Shown: positions 1 through 7,399, numbered from the stretch's first letter. The stretch is 11,237 nt of DNA from an uncultured Rhodospirillales bacterium (GCA_938074585.1 CALJEW010000392.1:1-11237); one strand, 5' to 3'. Notes: a model not told the origin generated them from the sequence alone. Numbers and translations: made by a program.

Positions 1-56
1 GGTTCAGGCTTGGGTTCTGGCTTTGGTTCAGGCTTTGGTTCAGGCTTTGGTTCTGG
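1..56 (-). repeat. 12-nt tandem repeat encoding EPKP units
   Basis: About four and a half near-identical 12-base units (GGTTCAGGCTTT with T/A and G/T variants) run in tandem from the window edge. On the minus strand they encode EPKP over and over within the RodZ-like protein. Variant copies recur near 208-228 and 290-309. Such Pro/Lys/Glu stretches usually form rigid, extended linkers that cross the periplasm. Confidence 0.85.
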
Positions 57-1037
57 CGACACTTCAACAACAGGCTTAACAGGCGCTTCAACCTTTGGAA
101 TGACTTTTGCGACCTCTATTGGTTCAGCAACAACTCCTTCAAGTGTTTTAACGACTTCAATTTTTACTATCTTCGACTTAACGACCTTCTCAATCGAAGG
201 CTCAACAAGGGGTTCAGGCTTGGGTTCTGCGATCACTGGCTTTACCGCTTTTACGACGGTAGCAACAACAGGTTCAGGCGCACGATCTACAGGCTTTGGC
301 TTGGGTTCTTTAAGGGATGTGGCTAATTCTTGTGGTTGAGCAACGGTCTCTGGTGCGGCCTCATTGGTTTTTGGCGCATCAGAAGTCGATGCTGTTTCTG
401 TTAAAGGGTTTGCATCAGGTACAGCTACTACAGTTGGCCCAGAGACCACTTCAACGGTTGGCTCTAAAGTAGCGGAAGAAGACACTCCATCAGCTTGAGA
501 TGCATCAACGCTTATCTCGGGTTTTGTTTTTTCAGCCTCAGTTATCTTATCGTCCGATATAAGCGTTGTAATTTGCTCATCCAGCGGACTAATCAGTTCA
601 GCAAAAAACCCATCTTCTGTTGTACTTAAATACCAAGTCCCATATCCCAACACAGCAATAACTAGGCTCATAAAAACATAAGCACCACCAGGGATACCTG
701 TTTCAGGAACCGGCGTTGGAAAACTCAATCTTCTGCCACCTTCACCACCATCAATGGATTCTGCTTTAAATCGATGTACGACTTCTTCACTGTCTAAACC
801 TAAATGTTCCGCATAGGCGCGAATGAAGCCAACTGCATACGTTGCGCCAGGCAGCTCCTGGTATTTTCCGGCTTCTATCGCGACCAAATAAGGGAGGCGA
901 ATTCGTAACATTTGTGCGACTTCGGATAAATCTTCACCTAAACGCTGGCGCGACGCCTGCAATAACGCACCTACTTTCGGGCTGCTTGCATCTCTTTCGT
1001 CTTCTTGTTTCGACGACTCCGCCATAAATAAGTCCAT
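1..1037 (-). CDS. RodZ-like HTH / single-pass membrane protein, 3' end cut by window edge
   Basis: Read on the minus strand, about 345 residues are visible before the left edge. From the second Met (1025), residues 17-88 form a RodZ-type (HTH_25) helix-turn-helix domain, including ALLQASRQRLG and LPGATYAVGFIRAYAEHLGL. Residues 113-133 form one hydrophobic segment (AYVFMSLVIAVLGYGTWYL). The rest is a long Pro/Glu/Lys/Val-rich low-complexity region that ends in EPKP repeats at the edge. RodZ proteins bind MreB through the cytoplasmic HTH and help set rod shape; the periplasmic C-terminal domain would lie off the window. The start is ambiguous. ATG 1037 directly follows an in-frame TAA and has no Shine-Dalgarno. 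ATG 1025 lies four codons further in, behind a weak GGA. The family call is good; an MreB-linked role is inferred. In related genomes ispG often follows, so it may lie off the left edge (from memory). Confidence 0.85.
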   Translation of the reverse strand, partial: MDLFMAESSKQEDERDASSPKVGALLQASRQRLGEDLSEVAQMLRIRLPYLVAIEAGKYQELPGATYAVGFIRAYAEHLGLDSEEVVHRFKAESIDGGEGGRRLSFPTPVPETGIPGGAYVFMSLVIAVLGYGTWYLSTTEDGFFAELISPLDEQITTLISDDKITEAEKTKPEISVDASQADGVSSSATLEPTVEVVSGPTVVAVPDANPLTETASTSDAPKTNEAAPETVAQPQELATSLKEPKPKPVDRAPEPVVATVVKAVKPVIAEPKPEPLVEPSIEKVVKSKIVKIEVVKTLEGVVAEPIEVAKVIPKVEAPVKPVVEVSPEPKPEPKPEPKPEPKPE

Positions 1038-1045
1038 TTAATTAA

Positions 1046-1051
1046 ATTATA
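1046..1051 (-). promoter_or_regulatory. Possible -10 box (TATAAT) of the RodZ-like gene
   Basis: The minus strand reads a perfect TATAAT eight bases before ATG 1037. No convincing -35 lies 16-18 bases upstream. If used, transcription would begin at or beside the ATG, giving a leaderless or nearly leaderless mRNA, which fits the lack of a Shine-Dalgarno there. The surrounding DNA is very AT-rich, so chance is possible. The rest of the 246-base gap (1038-1283) shows no gene and no clear minus-strand terminator. Confidence 0.35.
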
Positions 1052-1283
1052 TTTTATTGATACCAGCCCATGACTTAATGAACTTTGACTTTAACCTTTT
1101 CAATGAAAATCAAAACCGGCGCAAAACTTAATAATTTTACCGTCAATTTCGCCTAATTCATCTGTCAAAAATCAATGACATAATAGCAGTAATATTGCTG
1201 ATTTTTTGTGTAAATACAAGACATAATGGGCAATCAGCTCAATCAGATAAACACGAACACGATCCCCAATAAAAAGTAATTTT

Positions 1284-3587
1284 TCAAGCCCCAGCATTAA
1301 CTGATAAACCCTGTTCTTTTGCGAGCAGTGTTAGGGCATCACGAAGCGAGTGTTCGGGACTATCGAAAAGGGTGCGCAAAGCGTTTTGCACCTCGGACAT
1401 ATCCATACCTAGAACCATTTCCTTAACCGGACCAATGCTTGAACCGGTCATGGAAAGTCGCTTAAACCCAAGCCCAATCAATGCCATAGCCTCAAGCGGT
1501 CGTCCCGCCATTTCTCCACATAAGCTTAAGGGTACATTTGCTTTATCACAGGTTGTCACAATGCTTTTCAAAAACGTCAGAACAATTGGCGATAGCATAT
1601 CGTAGCGATCTGCTAATCTTGGGTTTCCCCGATCACTTGCAAACAAAAATTGACACAAATCGTTGCTGCCAACAGAGATGAAATCAACCAAAGGACACAA
1701 GGCATTCAATTGAAAAGCCAAGCTTGGGACTTCAAGCATGACACCAACACGGACCTGTTTTGGCGTGACAGCTCCACGTTCTTTTTCGCGTGCTAATTCA
1801 ATGTCAACAAAGGCACGGGCTTGGATGAACTCGGGGACTTCGGCAACCATTGGAAACATAATATACAGTTCGCGCCCTGCAGCGGCACGGATCATTGCGC
1901 GCAATTGCCTGCGTAACAATGCTGGGCGATCTAGGGCAACCCGGATGGCCCGCCATCCCATAGACGGGTTATCTTCATTTTCAATTTCCCAATACGGCAG
2001 CACCTTATCACCGCCAATATCGAGGGTACGAAAAACCACCGGCTTACCATTTGCGTTATCTAAAACTTGCTTATACAAATGTGTTTGCTCATCAACTCTC
2101 GGAAATTTAGAGCGAACCATAAACGGAATTTCAGTCCTATATAGGCCAACGCCAGCAGCATTAGAGTTTTTCAAGTGCGCCAAATCGATCATTAATCCAG
2201 CATTAATTGATAAATCAACTTGAACACCATCTTTCGTGACCGCCGATTTATCAATAAGGGCCACATAACGTTGGCGATGTTTTTCTAACGCCCCTATGCT
2301 TTCTTCAAAAGCATTCCGTGCTACTTCATCTGGGCGAATGAGGACTTGGTTGTGGTTTGCATCAACAATAATAACGTCAAATTCATTGACCCGGGAAACC
2401 AAATCCTGAACGCGTCCAATAACTGGGATTCCAAGCGCTCTGGCCACAATCGCGACATGGCTTGTTCGCGACCCCTCTTCCAGTACGAGCCCCTTAAGTT
2501 TCGATGCATCATAATCAAGGAGCTGTGCTGGCCCCATGGACCGAGCAATAAGGATGGCTTCATCAGGTATCCTTTTAGCTAGAGCATCACCGTTTTCAAC
2601 CATCAAGTGGGTCACTAAACGATGTGCAAGGTCATCAAAATCGTGAACCCGTTCCCGCAAGTAAGGGTCTGCTGTTTGTCCCATTCGGGCGCGAATACCG
2701 TTTTGTACTTTTTGCACTGCAGCCTCAGCGGTTAGGCCTGTGTTAATGGCTTCTTCAATCCGTTTAAGCCACCCCGCATCCTCAGCAATCAAGCGATAGG
2801 TTTCCAAAACCTCTTTGGGTTCACCACTTTTTAAAAGGACTTTTTCAGCTAACATTTCGTCTAACGCTACGTGCATGTCACCAAAGGCGTGCTGCAGCCG
2901 TTCATGTTCTAGGGTAGGGTCGTTTGCAACCATTTTTTCAATATTTACGCGTGGCGAATGAAGGAAGGCACGTCCCATACCTTGCCCCTCACTCAGTAAT
3001 ATTCCTTCAATGCGAAGCGGATTGGTTGATTCTTCATCAAGGGCTGATGCTTCTCTTTGTACGGCATTGTCACCGCCAGCAATGAGTTCGGCCAAAACCA
3101 TAGCAACAGTTTGCAAGGTTTCGACTTCTTCGTCGATATAGTCGCGTTGTGTTCGGTTTTGAACGTCCAATACGCCAATGACGCGGCCACCGCGTAAAAT
3201 GGGAACGCCCATCAAGGAGCTATATATTTCTTCCCCGGTTTCAGGACGATAGGCAAAATTTGGATGGGCTTGTGCATCGGCTAAGGCGAACGGGCGCCCC
3301 GAAGCCGCAATATCACCAATAATTCCTTCCCCAACACGAAGAAATGTGTTGTGCACGGCTGAAGCTTTAAGGCCTTGTGTCGCATAAAGCTCTAACCGAT
3401 TATCTGATCTGCAAATGTAAATAGAACAGACTTCTGCAGTCATGTATGTTGCGATTAGCTTACTAATTTGATTGAACTGTGCCTGATTTTCATCGGCACC
3501 CGCCATGACATTGCGGACCCGAGCAAGTAATTGCCGGGATTCAGAGACAAGCGAGCCTCTATGACTTAGGACTGGGCCATCGGACAT
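1284..3587 (-). CDS. ptsP: Phosphoenolpyruvate-protein phosphotransferase EI-Ntr, with N-terminal GAF domain
   Basis: This is the first enzyme of the nitrogen-type PTS phosphorelay: it autophosphorylates from PEP and passes phosphate to NPr (PtsO) and then EIIA-Ntr in the cytoplasm. At 767 residues it is close to the E. coli PtsP length. Domains in order: GAF sensor (about 24-168); PEP-utilizer N domain (about 193-320); swivelling phosphohistidine domain with GSRTSHVAIVAR, active His377; C-terminal PEP-binding barrel (about 450-735). The barrel keeps the expected residues: GLYRTE (Arg484), RTLDIGGDK (Arg520), GWRAIR (Arg546), MLEVPS (Glu619), SVGSNDL (Asn642/Asp643) and catalytic Cys690 in LCGEMAGRP. 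It looks fully active. AGAGGGG at 3600-3606 may be the ribosome site, 12 bases from ATG. It follows lysC on the same strand after 100 bases, so it may be co-transcribed or have its own promoter in that gap. Confidence 0.97.
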   Translation of the reverse strand: MSDGPVLSHRGSLVSESRQLLARVRNVMAGADENQAQFNQISKLIATYMTAEVCSIYICRSDNRLELYATQGLKASAVHNTFLRVGEGIIGDIAASGRPFALADAQAHPNFAYRPETGEEIYSSLMGVPILRGGRVIGVLDVQNRTQRDYIDEEVETLQTVAMVLAELIAGGDNAVQREASALDEESTNPLRIEGILLSEGQGMGRAFLHSPRVNIEKMVANDPTLEHERLQHAFGDMHVALDEMLAEKVLLKSGEPKEVLETYRLIAEDAGWLKRIEEAINTGLTAEAAVQKVQNGIRARMGQTADPYLRERVHDFDDLAHRLVTHLMVENGDALAKRIPDEAILIARSMGPAQLLDYDASKLKGLVLEEGSRTSHVAIVARALGIPVIGRVQDLVSRVNEFDVIIVDANHNQVLIRPDEVARNAFEESIGALEKHRQRYVALIDKSAVTKDGVQVDLSINAGLMIDLAHLKNSNAAGVGLYRTEIPFMVRSKFPRVDEQTHLYKQVLDNANGKPVVFRTLDIGGDKVLPYWEIENEDNPSMGWRAIRVALDRPALLRRQLRAMIRAAAGRELYIMFPMVAEVPEFIQARAFVDIELAREKERGAVTPKQVRVGVMLEVPSLAFQLNALCPLVDFISVGSNDLCQFLFASDRGNPRLADRYDMLSPIVLTFLKSIVTTCDKANVPLSLCGEMAGRPLEAMALIGLGFKRLSMTGSSIGPVKEMVLGMDMSEVQNALRTLFDSPEHSLRDALTLLAKEQGLSVNAGA

Positions 3588-3628
3588 AAAAGTTGTTTAC
3601 CCCTCTTACATACATGAAACTATGTGCC

Positions 3629-3659
3629 CGTGTTCTTTTAATGACACGAGTTTGTCATT
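3629..3659 (-). promoter_or_regulatory. Overlapping inverted repeats in the lysC-ptsP gap
   Basis: Two stem-loops can form in the transcript leaving lysC towards ptsP. One has 7-bp arms, AATGACA/TGTCATT (3640-3646 and 3653-3659), with a 6-base loop. The other has 5-bp arms, CGTGT/ACACG (3629-3633 and 3644-3648), with a 10-base loop. They share bases 3640-3648, so only one can form at a time. No U-tract follows either on the minus strand, so neither is a standard terminator. The first could also be a protein-binding palindrome. Confidence 0.35.
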
Positions 3660-3687
3660 CGAATGCTAGGACCGAAATGGCCGGTTT

Positions 3688-4908
3688 TTACGCTGCGTCC
3701 AATCCATAGGCCGTATGCAATGCCCGCAAAGCCAATTCCGTGTATTCTTCATCAATTAAAACACTGACTTTGATTTCTGAAGTCGAGATCACTTGGATGT
3801 TAATGCCTTTTTCAGCCAAGGTGACGAACATCCGCTGTGCAACGCCGGCATGGCTACGCATGCCAACCCCAACGACTGAAATTTTAACAACATTGTCATC
3901 GGAATGAATTTTTTCATACCCAATATCATCGCTGTGCTTTTCAAGCGTTTTTACAGCCCGTTCTAAATCCGCCTGAGTAACTGTAAAAGTTAAATCTGTT
4001 GCTTTTCCGCCCACAGATTCGTTTTGCACGATCATATCAACATTAACGCTGGCATCTGACAGAGGGCCAAAAATGGCCGCTGCAACGCCGGGCTTATCTG
4101 AGACACGGACCAATGTAATTTTGGCTTCGTCACGGCTATAAGCGATACCACTCACAAGTTCCTTTTCCACGATTTCTTCCTCATCGACAACTAGGGTTCC
4201 CGGCTTATCTTCAAATGAAGATAAAACCTGTATTCGTTGACCATACTTCATGGCCATCTCAACGGCACGTGTTTGTAAAACTTTTGCGCCAAGCGATGCC
4301 ATCTCAAGCATCTCTTCATAGGTAATTCTGTCGAGCTTCCGGGCTTTCGTCACGATCCGGGGATCGGATGTGTATACTCCATCCACATCGGTATAAATAT
4401 CGCATCGATCTGCGCCCAAAGCAGCGGCAAGCGCGACCGCACTGGTATCTGAACCGCCGCGGCCCAAAGTAGTGATGCGGTTATCAGGACCAATCCCCTG
4501 GAAACCCGCAACAACAGGGACTTCACCAGTTTTCATGCGCTTATTAAGCTCATCGACATCGATTTTTTGAATGCGCGCTTTGGCATGAACATCATCGGTA
4601 TGAAAAGGCAACTGCCATCCCAACCAAGAGCGGGCCGATACACCCAAATCCTGAAGGGCTAATGCCAACAAACCAATGGTAACCTGCTCACCGGTTGCAA
4701 CAACCGAGTCATATTCGCGAGCATCATATAGACTGCCCATTTCATTGACCAAACCGACCAATCGATTGGTTTCACCCGACATAGCAGACAAAACAACAGC
4801 AATTTCGTTGCCGCGATCGATTTCTGCTTTTACTTTTAACGCAACAATTTTAATACGTTCTACATCACCAACCGATGTACCGCCAAATTTTTGAACAATA
4901 CGTGCCAT
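3688..4908 (-). CDS. lysC: Aspartate kinase
   Basis: It phosphorylates aspartate to 4-phospho-aspartate, the first step towards lysine/diaminopimelate, threonine, methionine and isoleucine. At 406 residues it has the usual length of the monofunctional enzyme. The kinase domain (about 1-245) has KFGGTSVG at 7-14, GRGGSDTSA at 149-157 and YTDVDGVYTSDPR at 172-184. Two ACT regulatory domains follow (about 264-330 and 342-403); these normally bind lysine and/or threonine for feedback inhibition. ATG 4908 is preceded by a modest GGGA (4917-4920) at 8 bases. It is divergent from ubiG and upstream of ptsP on the same strand, an arrangement I recall from many alphaproteobacteria. Confidence 0.97.
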   Translation of the reverse strand: MARIVQKFGGTSVGDVERIKIVALKVKAEIDRGNEIAVVLSAMSGETNRLVGLVNEMGSLYDAREYDSVVATGEQVTIGLLALALQDLGVSARSWLGWQLPFHTDDVHAKARIQKIDVDELNKRMKTGEVPVVAGFQGIGPDNRITTLGRGGSDTSAVALAAALGADRCDIYTDVDGVYTSDPRIVTKARKLDRITYEEMLEMASLGAKVLQTRAVEMAMKYGQRIQVLSSFEDKPGTLVVDEEEIVEKELVSGIAYSRDEAKITLVRVSDKPGVAAAIFGPLSDASVNVDMIVQNESVGGKATDLTFTVTQADLERAVKTLEKHSDDIGYEKIHSDDNVVKISVVGVGMRSHAGVAQRMFVTLAEKGINIQVISTSEIKVSVLIDEEYTELALRALHTAYGLDAA

Positions 4909-5054
4909 TTCTTATTTCCCGCAGTACTCTCTGCTTCAACTTCGAAGCCCAAGACTTTCAATCATAAAATCATTTTTTCGGTTGCCCATAGGGCGGCGCA
5001 TACATACTCTATCGTATACATTTGGACAATACCGCTAGGGTCAGGAATTTAACA
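4909..5054. promoter_or_regulatory. Divergent promoter region between lysC and ubiG
   Basis: Both genes must start transcription in this stretch. On the minus strand TATGAT (4961-4966) is a good -10 for lysC, giving a leader of about 45-50 bases, but no clear -35 is seen. On the plus strand TTGCCC (4982-4987) and TACTCT (5005-5010) are 17 bases apart, and TATACA (5015-5020) is an alternative -10; both matches are weak. No riboswitch or attenuator structure was recognised. Confidence 0.4.
5043..5046 (+). promoter_or_regulatory. Ribosome binding site that fixes the ubiG start
   Basis: AGGA lies eight bases before ATG 5055. This favours that ATG over an in-frame TTG at 5022, which would add eleven residues that do not look like UbiG and would put this Shine-Dalgarno inside the coding region. 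Confidence 0.75.
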
Positions 5055-5810
5055 ATGGCTGCGATACAAACGGAAACACAAGGAACAGCATCACCACAGG
5101 ATGTTGTCCAGTTTACTTCGATTGCCGATAACTGGTGGGACCCAAAAAGCGAATTTGCCCCCTTACACGCCATTAATCCATTGCGCGTTTCCTACATTAA
5201 AGAACAGCTTTGCGCTTATTTTAATAAAGGCTTGAATGCAGAATTACCGCTCAAAGGCCTGAACATATTAGACATTGGTTGCGGTGGTGGGCTGCTTTGC
5301 GAGCCCTTAGCGCAATTGGGCGCGCAGGTGATGGGAATTGATGCAGGGTATGAAAATATTGAAGCCGCCAAAGTACACGCACAAGAAATGGACTTAAACA
5401 TAACATATCGCCATGTTTTACCGGAACAGTTCGTGAAAGAACAAGGCCGATATGATGTAGTTGTGAATATGGAAGTCCTTGAACACGTTACCGATATAAA
5501 TGCATTTTTGCACGCATCTACGGCTCTTGTTCGACCCGGCGGGGCAATGGCTTTATCTACCATAAACCGCACTCTTAAATCTTTAGCTTTGGCAAAAATT
5601 GGGGCAGAATATATTTTAAGATGGGTTCCCATCGGCACTCACAATTGGCACCAGTTCGTCCAACCCTCAGAATTGGCGTCCGGGCTTAGGGCACATGGCG
5701 TTCATATTAAAGATTTATGCGGAATGGTCTATAATCCGCTGGATGGGGGATGGGTCTTGAGCAACGATTTAGCGGTCAATTACTTGGCGTTTGCGGCAAA
5801 GCAAGAATGA
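5055..5810 (+). CDS. ubiG: Ubiquinone biosynthesis O-methyltransferase
   Basis: It carries out the two O-methylations of ubiquinone synthesis with S-adenosylmethionine, at the membrane surface. The 251-residue product opens with the UbiG signature FTSIADNWWDP (20-30) followed by FAPLHAINPLRVSYI (34-48). The SAM-binding loop LDIGCGGG is at 72-79, the acidic ribose-binding position is in GID (94-96), and MEVLEHV is at 139-145. IGTHNWHQFVQPSEL (193-207), also typical of UbiG, includes part of the membrane-facing region. Length and motifs are complete, with no sign of damage. The ATG at 5055 was chosen on its Shine-Dalgarno. It diverges from lysC and converges with the DUF1178 gene, whose stop lies one base beyond its own. 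Confidence 0.96.
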   Translation: MAAIQTETQGTASPQDVVQFTSIADNWWDPKSEFAPLHAINPLRVSYIKEQLCAYFNKGLNAELPLKGLNILDIGCGGGLLCEPLAQLGAQVMGIDAGYENIEAAKVHAQEMDLNITYRHVLPEQFVKEQGRYDVVVNMEVLEHVTDINAFLHASTALVRPGGAMALSTINRTLKSLALAKIGAEYILRWVPIGTHNWHQFVQPSELASGLRAHGVHIKDLCGMVYNPLDGGWVLSNDLAVNYLAFAAKQE

Positions 5811-5811
5811 T

Positions 5812-6255
5812 TTAATTTTTGCGACGCGATGTGGGCAACCGATAAAACTCGACCCCTTCTTCATCTAATTCGCCGACTTCATCTTCTGTTGCTGTCCCGC
5901 TTATGCCCCGTTGCTCGGCTTCACCATAATGAATGCGCCGTGCTTCTTCAGCAAAATCAGCCCCGACGTTATCACAATTTTCGTCAATGTGATTACGTAT
6001 AGCACTGATAGCTTCCAGAATTTTTTCTGCAACTTCATAGGCACGGGCTTCCGAGTCAGCACTTCCCTTCGGCGGCGATGCTTTGGTCCGGGCGGGAGAA
6101 ATATTAGGAGCCATAATCGATTTAGAAACAGAGGTATCACCACAATGCAAGCATTCAACATCGCCTTGCTTTACTTGAATGTCATAAGTTGCCATATCAC
6201 GGAACCAAGCCTCAAACTCGTGCCCATTAGAACAATGAAGTTGATAGACAATCAT
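5812..6255 (-). CDS. DUF1178 family protein with N-terminal zinc ribbon
   Basis: A 147-residue protein of the DUF1178 family, common in alpha- and betaproteobacteria and without a defined function. It begins MIVYQLHCSNGHEFEAWFRD, with Cys8, His12 and then Cys35-x-x-Cys38 as likely zinc ligands. The middle (52-70) is Pro/Ser/Lys-rich and disordered. The C-terminal half is helical and acidic (AEKILEAISAIRNHI, then FAEEARRIHYGEAEQRGI), ending FYRLPTSRRKN; this part is the family's most recognisable region. No signal peptide or membrane segment is seen. Only a weak AGG (11 bases away) precedes the ATG. In relatives I recall it following the nitrilase/grxC genes; here a plus-strand methyltransferase and an IS remnant lie between. 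Family confident; role unknown. Confidence 0.9.
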   Translation of the reverse strand: MIVYQLHCSNGHEFEAWFRDMATYDIQVKQGDVECLHCGDTSVSKSIMAPNISPARTKASPPKGSADSEARAYEVAEKILEAISAIRNHIDENCDNVGADFAEEARRIHYGEAEQRGISGTATEDEVGELDEEGVEFYRLPTSRRKN

Positions 6256-6292
6256 TTTTTAAAGAACCTGCTGTCAAAATTTTCACAATCGA

Positions 6293-6311
6293 GTTTACAA
6301 TACGTGTAAAC
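6293..6311. promoter_or_regulatory. Perfect palindrome GTTTACA-N5-TGTAAAC, candidate operator
   Basis: Two perfect 7-bp arms (6293-6299 and 6305-6311) surround ATACG. The site sits between the starts of two divergent genes, the DUF1178 gene (start 6255) and the small methyltransferase gene (start 6351). Its centre is about 39 bases before the likely transcription start on the plus strand, a position typical of repressor or activator sites. I cannot assign a regulator. The arms recall a BirA half-site but in the opposite orientation and with the wrong spacing. A weak RNA hairpin is the other reading. Confidence 0.5.
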
Positions 6312-6328
6312 CAGTATCCATAGTAATC

Positions 6329-6334
6329 TATACT
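6329..6334 (+). promoter_or_regulatory. Possible -10 box (TATACT) for the small methyltransferase gene
   Basis: TATACT matches the -10 consensus at five of six positions and ends 16 bases before ATG 6351, so the leader would be only about ten bases long. No clear -35 is present; the region it would occupy is covered by the palindrome's right arm. No good Shine-Dalgarno precedes the ATG. Confidence 0.35.
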
Positions 6335-6350
6335 CTACAACGGTTAATAA

Positions 6351-6971
6351 ATGAACAACGACATTACTCCAGAAAAGCGCCAACGCCATTTAAAAATTAC
6401 CAAACCATCGCCTTGGGTCGCCCGATTTGCCCCTATCGCCCAAAAAAATACAGCTGTATTGGATATAGCCGCCGGGGGTGGGCGCCATTCGCAGGTGTTC
6501 CTCAATCAAGGGCACCCGGTGACAGCCATTGATAAAAACACTACAGCTTTAAGCGATCTACCTCATCAAGAAAACTTGAAGATCGTCAAGTTTGATATGG
6601 AAACAGATAATTCAATGTTTGCCCAAGGCAGCCCGCTGTTTGGCCAAACCTTTGGGGTGATTGTGGTTGTTAATTATTTATTTCGCCCCCTATTTCCGGG
6701 CCTAATGGATGCGTTAGCTCCGGGTGGATTGTTTTTGTATGAAACTTTTGCGCTCGGCAATGAAGCCTATGCGCGCCCCAGAAACCCAAATCACTTACTC
6801 AAATCGGGGGAATTGCTTGAACTGACATCTGGGCAAATGCAAATCGTCGCCTATGAACATGGCATCGTTGAAAACGGCGACATCCCCGGCGTCAAACAGC
6901 GCCTTTGTGCGGTTAAGGATATGAATTTAAGCAAACGAGAAGACAATGAGCCGCCCACTCATGTTATATAA
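6351..6971 (+). CDS. Small class I SAM-dependent methyltransferase, substrate unknown
   Basis: A 206-residue cytosolic Rossmann-fold methyltransferase. VLDIAAGGGRHSQVF (36-50) is the SAM-binding loop and TAID (58-61) carries the acidic residue after strand 2. VVVNYLFRPLFPGLMDALAPGG (105-126) and LYETFALGNEAYARPRNP (129-146) match a conserved proteobacterial subfamily often labelled TehB-like or simply methyltransferase; its substrate is not established. The product looks full length. Its stop codon (6969-6971) overlaps the left target-site copy of the adjacent IS remnant, so the insertion spared the reading frame. It diverges from the DUF1178 gene across a palindromic site and has only a weak ribosome site. 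Calling it tellurite resistance would be unsupported. Confidence 0.85.
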   Translation: MNNDITPEKRQRHLKITKPSPWVARFAPIAQKNTAVLDIAAGGGRHSQVFLNQGHPVTAIDKNTTALSDLPHQENLKIVKFDMETDNSMFAQGSPLFGQTFGVIVVVNYLFRPLFPGLMDALAPGGLFLYETFALGNEAYARPRNPNHLLKSGELLELTSGQMQIVAYEHGIVENGDIPGVKQRLCAVKDMNLSKREDNEPPTHVI

Positions 6972-6976
6972 AACAA
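6969..6976. repeat. Left target-site duplication of the IS remnant
   Basis: TAAAACAA here matches TAAAAGAA at 7417-7424 in seven of eight bases. Eight base pairs is the duplication length known for the IS1595 family. The first three bases are the stop codon of the upstream methyltransferase gene. Confidence 0.7.
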
Positions 6977-6993
6977 AGGGCTGACCCATCTAA
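6977..6993 (+). repeat. Left terminal inverted repeat of the IS remnant
   Basis: AGGGCTGACCCATCTAA pairs with the right end (7400-7416) apart from the outermost base and position 13. Confidence 0.85.
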
Positions 6994-7011
6994 CACGATT
7001 TGTGTCTTATT

Positions 7012-7308
7012 ATGGGCAGTATGAGAAAGAGCCAATTAAGCAAAACAAAACAAGATCGTCTAATCGAGCATTTTGTAACTGGAGCTGCAGTTCGTTGCGA
7101 CGCTGGTCTTGTCGGTATGAACCCAAAAATAGCGATGTATTATTTTCATAGATTACGCGAAATGATTACTTATAATTTTGATCAAGAGGTTAACACGGTC
7201 TTCAGCGGAGAGATCTAAGTTGGTGAAAGTTACTTTGGTGTCAAGCGCAAAGGAAAGCGCTACCAAGGTACCGTGTATAGAAGATTTACACAACAACCGA
7301 CTAAGTAA
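7012..7308 (+). pseudogene. IS1595/IS1016-type transposase, truncated and inactivated
   Basis: The intact N-terminal part reads MRKSQLSKTKQDRLIEHF, then VGMNPKIAMYYFHRLREMI, the helix-turn-helix region of IS1016-type transposases. The frame stops at TAA 7216-7218, exactly where the family has a Glu codon in the sequence EIEVDESYFGG (GAA to TAA). After the stop the same frame continues V-G-E-S-Y-F-G-V-K-R-K-G-K-R, so the Asp of VDES, the first catalytic acidic residue, is now Gly (GAT to GGT). Similarity fades after KGKR, the frame ends at 7306-7308, and the rest of the catalytic domain is missing. The gene is therefore dead three ways: a stop, loss of a catalytic residue, and a large deletion. 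ATG 7012 or 7021 could be the original start. Confidence 0.88.
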
Positions 7309-7399
7309 AGCACACAATTATCATTAACCCAATGAGATCTTGGCCAAGATAACAGCTCCACCCTAAAATTATGCACTTCGTATTTGGACTTAGCTTTAT

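Noticed and set aside
10..339. Plus-strand frame encoding a Gly/Ser/Thr-rich protein starting with GSGFGSGFG repeats
   Set aside because: It is the antisense shadow of the EPKP repeats of the RodZ-like gene; the minus strand has an HTH domain, a membrane segment and one continuous frame.
1185..1207. Plus-strand hairpin with T-run (AGCAGTAATATTGCTGATTTTTT) as a terminator
   Set aside because: No plus-strand gene lies upstream, the stem is weak, and on the minus strand, where transcription runs, no T-run follows it.
1372..2582. Plus-strand frames and a second minus-strand frame inside ptsP
   Set aside because: They overlap a complete EI-Ntr whose catalytic residues are all present and show no recognisable domain of their own.
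5022..5054. TTG at 5022 as the ubiG start
   Set aside because: It would add eleven residues with no UbiG similarity and has no ribosome site; ATG 5055 has AGGA at eight bases.
6293..6311. BirA operator
   Set aside because: BirA half-sites read TTGTAAACC then GGTTTACAA around a longer spacer; here the half-sites are in the opposite order with a 5-base spacer, and no biotin gene is adjacent.
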